Shown: one piece after another, positions 1-5,310 of the stretch
How the letters are laid out: each line of letters begins with the position of its first letter
Numbering within the stretch: the stretch's first letter is position 1
Source of the DNA: Flavobacteriales bacterium UBA6969
GTDB lineage: Bacteria; Bacteroidota; Bacteroidia; Flavobacteriales_D; Sanyastnellaceae
Reading direction: 5' to 3'
Length of the DNA stretch: 10,872 nt
Assembly: GCA_002448555.1 (NCBI GenBank)
Contig: DJYV01000172.1
Span: 1-10,872, forward strand
Notes under the pieces: generated by a model
Told to the model about the DNA's origin: nothing
Database searches by the model: none
What the model saw: only the letters and a program-made list of their open reading frames with translations
Made by a program: the position numbers and the translations under genes

Positions 1-76
1 TCCAATACGTTGGTATGTCATTTCCAAGGGGCGTAATCGCCCCTAAGCCGGTAACAACAACCCTTTTGAGCTCCAT
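1..76 (-). CDS. fabF: 3-oxoacyl-ACP synthase II, N-terminal fragment
   Basis: Only the first 25 codons are inside the window; the gene continues beyond position 1. The reverse strand reads MELKRVVVTGLGAITPLGND and onward, which is the typical opening of FabF: a beta strand followed by the VTGLGxxTPLG turn of the thiolase fold. FabF is the cytoplasmic condensing enzyme that extends acyl-ACP with malonyl-ACP in fatty-acid elongation. The catalytic Cys-His-His residues lie outside the window. It starts 10 nt after the acpP stop, and acpP-fabF is a very common gene order, so the two are probably co-transcribed and the fabF product acts on the acpP product. No Shine-Dalgarno sequence is visible. 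The identification rests on a short piece, but both motif and context agree. Confidence 0.9.
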   Translation of the reverse strand, partial: MELKRVVVTGLGAITPLGNDIPTYW

Positions 77-86
77 GGAGCCAGGA

Positions 87-323
87 TTATTTCGCGTTCT
101 CGGTAATGTAGTCGACCGCCTGTCCTACGGTGCTAATTTTTTCAGCTTGGTCATCCGGGATGGCGATGTTGAACTCCTTTTCGAACTCCATGATGAGTTC
201 TACAGTGTCCAAAGAATCGGCTCCCAAATCGTTGGTGAAGCTTGCAGACAAGTTTACTTCTCCTGCATCAACTCCCAACTTATCGACGATAATCGCCGTG
301 ACTTTTTCTTGAATATCAGACAT
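87..323 (-). CDS. acpP: Acyl carrier protein
   Basis: This 78-residue acidic protein has the standard length and layout of a type II fatty-acid-synthase acyl carrier protein. The GADSLDTVEL motif at residues 34-43 contains Ser37, the residue to which holo-ACP synthase attaches 4'-phosphopantetheine. Helix II after it is acidic (Asp39, Glu42, Glu46, Glu48), which is the surface that docks onto partner enzymes. The protein carries growing acyl chains in the cytoplasm to FabF and the other elongation enzymes. The ATG at 323 gives the usual MSDIxxKV N-terminus. It is followed after 10 nt by fabF. An 85-bp gap with a candidate promoter separates it from the gene upstream, so acpP-fabF is probably its own unit. 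Confidence 0.97.
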   Translation of the reverse strand: MSDIQEKVTAIIVDKLGVDAGEVNLSASFTNDLGADSLDTVELIMEFEKEFNIAIPDDQAEKISTVGQAVDYITENAK

Positions 324-345
324 TGCTTAGCTGTTTATCGGGGCG

Positions 346-353
346 CAAAGTAA
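346..353 (-). promoter_or_regulatory. Candidate -7 box for acpP
   Basis: The reverse strand reads TTACTTTG, which matches the Bacteroidota -7 consensus TAnnTTTG at five of its six fixed positions. It lies 22 nt upstream of the acpP start and points towards it. No clear TTG -33 element is seen at the expected distance, so the call rests on the -7 box and on position alone. Confidence 0.4.
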
Positions 354-377
354 CCACATCGAAGTGGAACCTCCGCT

Positions 378-390
378 GTTTTCTGAAAAC
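378..390. repeat. 13-bp palindrome in the acpP upstream gap
   Basis: GTTTTC-T-GAAAAC is a perfect 6-bp inverted repeat with a single central base. It lies between the end of the deiodinase-like gene and the acpP promoter region. It is too AT-rich, and its loop too short, for a convincing terminator hairpin. It could be an operator-like site, but a chance AT palindrome is as likely. Confidence 0.3.
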
Positions 391-408
391 TTTTATAGAA
401 TTCGGGTG

Positions 409-1098
409 TTAATGAACGGCTTCAGGTCCATGCACGGTCGCCAGCTCATCCCAGTCTTTTCGCTTAATATCAGGCACTTGACACCCTTTAGCGGGGTAAC
501 CAATGGGAATGAGCAAAAATGCTTTTTCGTGAGCGGGGCGGTCCAATATCTCCGCCAAAAAGCCCATCGGAGAGGGCGTGTGCGTTAACGTCGCGATGCC
601 GCACTCATGCAAGGCTGAGAGCAGCATCCCGCTCGCAATACCAACCGACTCTTGGACGTAGTAATTCTGGGACTTCCCGGAGTCGGATCCAGCATCCGGT
701 GTCCACGATTGGCGAAAGACCACAATGAGCGCCGGCGCATCCTCAAGGTGAGGCTTAATATGGTCGGTATCAAAGGGCTTTAGGTCGTCTATCCACGCCT
801 CGTTCATGCGTCCGTGGTAGTTCTCGTATTCCTCTTTTTCGGCGGCCACGCGAATGCGTTTTTTGAGGTCCGGATCGGTCACCAAACAAAAGTGCCACGG
901 CTGTTTGTGGGCGCCAGAGGGTGCTGTCCCTGCTGCCTGGATGCACCTGCGGATCACATCCATTGGCAGCGGTTCCGTTGAAAAATGACGAACTGTCCGG
1001 CGCGAGCTGAACCGTTCGAACATGCGGTCGGCTGTTTCACGCATCTCCTCCTCCGTGAGGCGATTGAATTCCAGCGGAATGTACGGGGCGTTTCCCAT
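409..1098 (-). CDS. Iodotyrosine deiodinase-like nitroreductase-family flavoprotein
   Basis: The 229-residue product belongs to the FMN-dependent nitroreductase fold and most resembles the iodotyrosine deiodinase (IYD) branch, which reductively removes halogen from halotyrosines. Supporting segments are SSRRTVRHFS (31-40), AGTAPSGAHKQPW (56-68), ESVGIASGMLLSAL (150-163), the LTHTPSP segment (171-177, where IYDs place the residue contacting FMN), RPAHEK (187-192) and VPDIKRK (208-214). The three residues that grip the zwitterion of iodotyrosine in animal IYD (Glu, Tyr, Lys at relative spacing -4, 0, +21) are all present as Glu90, Tyr94 and Lys115. No signal peptide or membrane anchor is seen, so it should be cytoplasmic. 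A longer reading frame begins at 1209 inside mlaF, but the ATG at 1098 is preferred because it lies 5 nt after the mlaF stop and gives a normal family length. It is probably co-transcribed with mlaEF. The natural substrate is inferred, not proven. Confidence 0.87.
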   Translation of the reverse strand: MGNAPYIPLEFNRLTEEEMRETADRMFERFSSRRTVRHFSTEPLPMDVIRRCIQAAGTAPSGAHKQPWHFCLVTDPDLKKRIRVAAEKEEYENYHGRMNEAWIDDLKPFDTDHIKPHLEDAPALIVVFRQSWTPDAGSDSGKSQNYYVQESVGIASGMLLSALHECGIATLTHTPSPMGFLAEILDRPAHEKAFLLIPIGYPAKGCQVPDIKRKDWDELATVHGPEAVH

Positions 1099-1103
1099 AC
1101 GCC

Positions 1104-1856
1104 TCAGACCGTTTTCCGGATTTTTCGCATCAAATCGCTGGCGAACACAAAGTCCTCCAATTCCTTCACTCCACCTTGAAGCAACCCTTCTCGGCTGCCG
1201 TGCCAGCAAATGCTGCCTTGGTGCACAAAATGAATGGTATCGCTCGCTTCCATCACGCTGTTCATATCGTGCGATACAACGACCGTCGTGATTTGGTATT
1301 CCTTCGTGATGTCGGAAATGAGGTTGTCGATGACGATGGCGGTTTGGGGGTCCAAGCCCGAGTTGGGCTCGTCACAGAACAAATACTTGGGGTTCATCGC
1401 AATGGCCCGGGCGATGCCCACGCGCTTTTGCATGCCACCGCTGCATTCCGCGGGGAAGCGTTTACTCGCATCGTCTAGCTCCACCCGCTCCAAGCATGCG
1501 GCGGCGCGGTCCCGGCGTTCCGCCTCAGACATATCGCTGAACATGCGCAACGGAAATTCGACGTTTTCTTGGACGGTCATGCTGTCGAACAGCGCGGATC
1601 CTTGGAAGAGCATCCCGATTTCCTGGCGGATGACTTTGCGTTCTTTTGGGCTCATCGACGTAAAGTCCCTGCCGTCATATATGACACGTCCTTGATCCGG
1701 CTCGAAAAGGCCTACCGTGCACTTGGTCATGACGCTTTTGCCGCTTCCGCTTCGACCAATCACGAAGTTGACTTTGCCGCGTTCGAAGGTGGCACTCACA
1801 TCCTTGAGCACGTGATGATCGCCGAACGATTTCTCGAGGTGTTGCAGCTCAATCAT
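1104..1856 (-). CDS. mlaF: Lipid-transport ABC ATPase, MlaF family
   Basis: This 250-residue protein is a complete ABC ATPase. It has Walker A GRSGSGKS (34-41), Q-loop LFQGSALFDS around Gln85, signature CSGGMQKR (138-145), Walker B YLFCDEPNSGLDP (158-170) and the switch His196 in VVSHD. The LFQGSALFDSxTVxENV stretch and the CSGGMxKRV form of the signature are characteristic of the MlaF/Ttg2A subfamily, which powers transport of phospholipids between inner and outer membrane through MlaE. It acts on the cytoplasmic face of the inner membrane. It begins 1 nt after the stop of the mlaE-type permease gene and is followed 5 nt later by the deiodinase-like gene, which indicates a single transcript. 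No MlaD (MCE-domain) gene lies in the window. Confidence 0.93.
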   Translation of the reverse strand: MIELQHLEKSFGDHHVLKDVSATFERGKVNFVIGRSGSGKSVMTKCTVGLFEPDQGRVIYDGRDFTSMSPKERKVIRQEIGMLFQGSALFDSMTVQENVEFPLRMFSDMSEAERRDRAAACLERVELDDASKRFPAECSGGMQKRVGIARAIAMNPKYLFCDEPNSGLDPQTAIVIDNLISDITKEYQITTVVVSHDMNSVMEASDTIHFVHQGSICWHGSREGLLQGGVKELEDFVFASDLMRKIRKTV

Positions 1857-1857
1857 G

Positions 1858-2595
1858 TCAATTTAACAGCATTTGCGTGAGCACCAGGTTGGACACCATA
1901 ATAATGACCACGGACCACACCACCGCTTTGGTACTTGATTTGCCGACCTCCAGCGCTCCGCCTTCTGCGAAATAACCGTGGTAAGCCGAGACGCTGGTCA
2001 GTATGAATCCAAAGACGACCGTTTTTGTTAAGGCGTAAACCACATCAAAAACCCGGAAGTCTACTTGCATTCCGTATTCGAAATCCGCCAAAGGACTGAT
2101 CCCCGTGGTGACAGCAATCCACGCCCCGGCCCCAACGCCCAGCACCATGCTCAAAACCACCAAAAACGGCACGATGAACACCCCGGCGATGACTTTGGGC
2201 AAAATCAGGTAACCCGCGCTGTTCACCCCCATGATGTCGAGCGCGTCAATCTGCTCGGTCACGCGCATGGTTCCGATTTGTGAGGCGATGTTCGACCCGA
2301 CTTTTCCAGCCAGGATGACCGGAATCAAGGTGGGTGAGAATTCCAGTATCATGGTTTGGCGCACCGTGAAGCCAATGGTGTAGATGGGGATCCAGCCGCC
2401 AATTTGGTGGGCAGTCTGTAGGCAAATCACCGCTCCCATGAAAATGGACAACAAGGCGACGATCCCCACCGATTGAAGGCCGATGGATTCCAATTCTGTG
2501 ACCAACAAGTCTTTGAATGTGCTGAACTTCTCCGGCTTGCGAAAGCTCTTGGCCAACAACCGCATGTAGCGGCCAATGTGATACATCCAGCGCAT
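1858..2595 (-). CDS. mlaE: Lipid-transport ABC permease, MlaE family
   Basis: The 245-residue membrane protein is of usual MlaE length. An amphipathic N-terminal segment (1-35) is followed by hydrophobic segments near 40-62, 85-105, 131-162, 184-205 and 224-244. The family's conserved central block is present: EFSPTLIPVILAGKVGS (85-101), then TEQIDALDIMGVN (113-125) and a Pro at 133; this is the cytoplasmic loop thought to couple to the ATPase. The C-terminal motif GGALEVGKSSTKAVVWS (212-228) is also typical. With MlaF it should move phospholipids at the inner membrane to maintain outer-membrane asymmetry; import versus export cannot be told from sequence. The ATG at 2595 matches the MxxxYHIGRY-type start of related proteins. 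It is the first gene of the mlaE-mlaF-deiodinase unit and is divergent from the small lipoprotein gene 38 bp away. Confidence 0.92.
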   Translation of the reverse strand: MRWMYHIGRYMRLLAKSFRKPEKFSTFKDLLVTELESIGLQSVGIVALLSIFMGAVICLQTAHQIGGWIPIYTIGFTVRQTMILEFSPTLIPVILAGKVGSNIASQIGTMRVTEQIDALDIMGVNSAGYLILPKVIAGVFIVPFLVVLSMVLGVGAGAWIAVTTGISPLADFEYGMQVDFRVFDVVYALTKTVVFGFILTSVSAYHGYFAEGGALEVGKSSTKAVVWSVVIIMVSNLVLTQMLLN

Positions 2596-2599
2596 GGTG

Positions 2600-2607
2600 C
2601 TAAGGTA
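2600..2607 (-). promoter_or_regulatory. Candidate -7 box for mlaE
   Basis: The reverse strand reads TACCTTAG, one mismatch from TAnnTTTG, ending only 4 nt before the mlaE ATG at 2595. If used, transcription would start at or next to the start codon. No -33 TTG is seen. A single-mismatch box is not rare by chance in a 38-bp gap, so this is weak on its own. Confidence 0.3.
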
Positions 2608-2619
2608 CGTGCCAGTTCG

Positions 2620-2627
2620 TATTTTTG
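2620..2627 (+). promoter_or_regulatory. Candidate -7 box for the lipoprotein-manC unit
   Basis: TATTTTTG is a perfect match to the Bacteroidota -7 consensus TAnnTTTG. It points to the lipoprotein gene and ends 6 nt before its ATG at 2634. It shares a 38-bp divergent gap with the mlaE box on the other strand. No good -33 TTG is seen upstream. Confidence 0.45.
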
Positions 2628-2633
2628 CCGGGC

Positions 2634-2804
2634 ATGTTTGTCAAACTCCTCCACGCCATCAGCTTAATCGGGCTCATCTTGGTGCTTTCCTCGTGTGGGT
2701 CGCAGCGCGGCCACCGCAAGTGCGATTGCCCCGAATGGTCGGAAACACCGACCTCTACAAAACCCGTCGCGGAGGCACCCCAAGCATGGCAAACTGAACC
2801 ATGA
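2634..2804 (+). CDS. Small lipoprotein, 56 residues, function unknown
   Basis: A short open frame encodes a classic lipoprotein precursor. Lys4 and His7 are followed by a hydrophobic core (residues 8-18) and the lipobox LSSC with the lipidated cysteine at 21, so mature protein would start CGSQRGHRKCDCPEW. The mature part is only 36 residues. It has a CxC pair (Cys30, Cys32) followed by Pro-Glu-Trp, then a Thr/Pro/Ala-rich tail without clear structure. After lipidation it should be anchored in an envelope membrane; Gly-Ser after the Cys gives no reason to expect inner-membrane retention. The stop overlaps the manC start as ATGA, so the two genes are translationally coupled. I recall similar tiny lipoproteins with a Cys-rich CDCP segment in Bacteroidota, but I cannot assign a role. 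Evidence for coding is the lipobox, the coupling and the promoter box placed just upstream. Confidence 0.75.
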   Translation: MFVKLLHAISLIGLILVLSSCGSQRGHRKCDCPEWSETPTSTKPVAEAPQAWQTEP

Positions 2805-3907
2805 GCGCACACAAGAACACCTACGCCGTCATCATGGCCGGTGGAATCGGAAGCCGGTTCTGGCCCATGAGCAAGGAGTCCCGCCCCAAGCAATTCCTCG
2901 ACATCCTAGGAACTGGTCGCTCGTTGATCCAAATGACGTTTGACCGCCTGTCGCGGCTCGTCCCCGCTGAGAACATCCTCGTGGTCACCCAAGAGCGGTA
3001 CCGGGGCCTGGTCGCGGAACACCTGCCCCAGTTGCCCAGCGAAAACACCCTGTGCGAGCCGTTCATGCGGAACACCGCGCCGTGCATCGCCTACGCCAAC
3101 CATTGGGTTGCCAACAAAGCAGGCAGTGCTGCGGCAGAGGCAGCGGTCATCGTGGCGCCATCGGATCACCTCATTTTAAAAGAAGACGAATTCCTGGAAA
3201 TCGCCAACGTGGCCTTGAAGCACACGCGTGACACCACCCACCTTGTGACCTTGGGCATTCATCCTTCACGTCCCGACACCGGCTACGGCTACATTCAATT
3301 TGAGGACCTGCCCAACGCAGGAGACGAACGCATTCGGATGGTGAAGACCTTCACCGAGAAGCCGCAGCTCGAGTTGGCCGAACAGTTTCTCGCTTCAGGC
3401 GATTTCTACTGGAACTCGGGGATTTTCATTTGGAGCCTTCAAAACATCACCGAGGCCTTCGAGGCGCATTTGCCCGAGATGCAAGCGCTGTTTGAAGAGC
3501 ACAGAAGCGACTTCGCAACAGAACGCGAGTCGGAGACCATCCGCGGCATCTACGGAGAATGTGAAAACATCTCGATCGACTACGGCGTGATGGAGAAAGC
3601 CCCCAATGTGGCCGTAGTGCTGTCCGATTTTGGCTGGAGCGACTTGGGGACGTGGAGTTCACTTCACGAAAAGCTGCCATTGGACAGCTCCGGCAACGGA
3701 ACAGCCGGGGTCGATCTCGAGGCTACAGAAGCCAGCGGCAACGTCATCTTCAGCGACGCTGGGGAAGCGAAAAAACTGATTGCCCTGCGCGGGCTCGACA
3801 ACTTTATTGTGGTCGATACGGCGGACGCACTTCTCATTTGCCCCCAAGCAGATGAGCAGTGGATCAAGCAGCTGGTCACCCAGATGAAGGCCGGCAAGCA
3901 GAAATAG
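2801..3907 (+). CDS. manC: Mannose-1-phosphate guanylyltransferase
   Basis: The 368-residue enzyme makes GDP-mannose from mannose-1-phosphate and GTP, the donor for mannose, fucose and related sugars in surface glycans. The nucleotidyltransferase pattern is complete: AGGIGSRFWPMSKESRPKQF at 13-32, RNTAP (90-94), the metal-binding APSDH (119-123), FTEKP (184-188), WNSGIFIW (204-211), SIDYGVMEK (258-266) and GWSDLGTW (278-285). Length fits the single-function GMP type; the C-terminal phosphomannose isomerase domain found in about 470-residue bifunctional ManC proteins is absent. It is cytoplasmic. The ATG at 2801 overlaps the stop of the lipoprotein gene (ATGA), implying coupled translation. 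Its stop codon directly abuts that of the convergent fumC. The gene symbol is used in the broad sense for this family. Confidence 0.95.
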   Translation: MSAHKNTYAVIMAGGIGSRFWPMSKESRPKQFLDILGTGRSLIQMTFDRLSRLVPAENILVVTQERYRGLVAEHLPQLPSENTLCEPFMRNTAPCIAYANHWVANKAGSAAAEAAVIVAPSDHLILKEDEFLEIANVALKHTRDTTHLVTLGIHPSRPDTGYGYIQFEDLPNAGDERIRMVKTFTEKPQLELAEQFLASGDFYWNSGIFIWSLQNITEAFEAHLPEMQALFEEHRSDFATERESETIRGIYGECENISIDYGVMEKAPNVAVVLSDFGWSDLGTWSSLHEKLPLDSSGNGTAGVDLEATEASGNVIFSDAGEAKKLIALRGLDNFIVVDTADALLICPQADEQWIKQLVTQMKAGKQK

Positions 3908-3933
3908 TTACCGCTTTCCGGTCATGTTGCCGG
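3891..3933. repeat. Inverted repeat across the manC/fumC stop codons
   Basis: CCGGCAA (3891-3897) and TTGCCGG (3927-3933) are perfect 7-bp inverted copies separated by 29 nt that contain both stop codons. A shorter AAGC/GCTT pair lies inside. Because the repeat is symmetric it could fold on either transcript and slow convergent polymerases. There is no T-tract on either side, so it is not a standard terminator, and the arms are coding sequence in both genes. Confidence 0.25.
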
Positions 3934-5305
3934 GCACCACCCACGCATCGTACTCCGCTTCGGTCAAGTAACCCGTTGCCAGCGCCGCAGCCTTGAGGGT
4001 TGTCCCTTCGGTGTGCGCTTTGTTCGCAATTTCTGCGGCCTTGTAGTACCCGATTTTCGTGTTTAGCGCAGTCACGAGCATCAAGCTGTTTTGGACCAGC
4101 TCATCGATGCGTTGCTGATTGGGCTCGATGCCCTCGACGCAATGAACGCTGAACGAATGGCAGGCATCGCCGAGGAGGCGGGCGCTTTCGAGGATGTTCC
4201 GAGCCATCATGGGCTTGAACACGTTCAGCTCGTAGTGGCCTTGCGCTCCACCGACCGTCACGGCGACGTCGTTGCCCATCACCTGGGCACAGACCATGGT
4301 CATGGCTTCGCACTGCGTGGGGTTGACCTTGCCGGGCATGATGCTCGATCCGGGCTCATTCGCGGGAATAATCAGTTCGCCAATGCCCGAACGCGGGCCA
4401 GACGCCATCAATCGGATGTCGTTGGCGATTTTGTTCAAGCTCACCGCCAATTGACGCAAGGCGCCGTGGGTCTCGACAATGGCGTCGTGGGCTGCGAGGG
4501 CCTCGAACTTGTTTTGCGCGGTGACGAAGGGGAGTCCGGTCAATGCTGCGATGTGCTCCGCGACGCGCCCCGAATACCCTTCCGGTGTGTTGATTCCGGT
4601 TCCGACAGCGGTGCCGCCCAACGCCAATTCACCGAGGTGGCTCATGGAATTGTCGAGGGCTTTCAAACCAAAATTCAACTGGGCCACGTACCCGCTGAAT
4701 TCCTGTCCCAAGGTCAAGGGCGTGGCATCCATCAGGTGGGTGCGGCCAATTTTAACGACATCGGTAAACGCTTCGGCCTTCGCCTGCAACGCATCGCGCA
4801 ACCGCTCAATGCCGGGCACGGCGGTTTGAACGATCATCTTGTAGGCCGCGATGTGCATGGCCGTGGGGAAGGTATCGTTCGAGGATTGGGATTTGTTGAC
4901 GTCGTCGTTGGGGTGTACGGGCTTGTCGCCTGACCCGAGTTCACCGCCGTTGATAAGGTGGGCGCGGTTCGCTACCACTTCATTCACGTTCATGTTCGAT
5001 TGCGTCCCCGAACCGGTTTGCCATACCACCAAAGGGAATTGATCGGCCCATTGGCCGGCGATGATTTCTTCGCATGCCTGGGCAATCAAGTCGCATTTCT
5101 TTGGGTCCAGGCCACCAAGTTCCGCATTGGTCAGCGCTGCAGCCTTCTTCAGATAGGCAAACGCCTCGACGATTTCTGTCGGCATTGAAGCGCTGGGGCC
5201 AATTTTGAAATTGTTGCGGGAACGTTCGGTTTGCGGGCCCCACAGGGCGTCTGCAGGAACCTTTATCTCGCCGATGGTGTCTTTTTCGATTCGGAAACCA
5301 CTCAT
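3908..5305 (-). CDS. fumC: Class II fumarate hydratase
   Basis: The 465-residue protein matches the usual length of class II (iron-independent) fumarase, which interconverts fumarate and malate in the TCA cycle as a cytoplasmic homotetramer. Motifs are in order: GSGTQSNMNVNEV (98-110), the SSNDTFPTAM block (141-150), GRTHLMDATP (187-196) with His190 at the position of E. coli His188, and the family signature GSSIMPGKVNPTQ (319-331) on the flexible loop with catalytic Ser320. Full-length colinearity with FumC and the MSGFRIEKDTIGEIKVP start separate it from aspartase and argininosuccinate lyase. It starts 5 nt after the prfB stop, so it is probably the last gene of the recX-prfB-fumC unit. Its stop touches the manC stop. 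Confidence 0.97.
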   Translation of the reverse strand: MSGFRIEKDTIGEIKVPADALWGPQTERSRNNFKIGPSASMPTEIVEAFAYLKKAAALTNAELGGLDPKKCDLIAQACEEIIAGQWADQFPLVVWQTGSGTQSNMNVNEVVANRAHLINGGELGSGDKPVHPNDDVNKSQSSNDTFPTAMHIAAYKMIVQTAVPGIERLRDALQAKAEAFTDVVKIGRTHLMDATPLTLGQEFSGYVAQLNFGLKALDNSMSHLGELALGGTAVGTGINTPEGYSGRVAEHIAALTGLPFVTAQNKFEALAAHDAIVETHGALRQLAVSLNKIANDIRLMASGPRSGIGELIIPANEPGSSIMPGKVNPTQCEAMTMVCAQVMGNDVAVTVGGAQGHYELNVFKPMMARNILESARLLGDACHSFSVHCVEGIEPNQQRIDELVQNSLMLVTALNTKIGYYKAAEIANKAHTEGTTLKAAALATGYLTEAEYDAWVVPGNMTGKR

Positions 5306-5310
5306 GATTG

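Noticed and set aside
15..353. 112-codon open frame on the + strand over acpP
   Set aside because: acpP on the other strand is unmistakable with its phosphopantetheine motif; the + frame has no recognisable features.
378..408. Possible rho-independent terminator after the deiodinase-like gene
   Set aside because: The palindrome is AT-only in the stem apart from its end pairs, its loop is too small, and no T-tract follows in the direction of transcription.
1099..1209. N-terminal extension of the deiodinase-like protein from a start at 1209
   Set aside because: It would overlap the end of mlaF by over 100 nt and add 37 residues with no family match. The ATG at 1098 has normal spacing.
4091..4933. 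280-codon open frame on the + strand
   Set aside because: It is wholly antisense to fumC, whose full-length match to class II fumarase is certain. The His/Gly/Val-rich translation has no recognisable domain; such frames are common opposite GC-rich genes.
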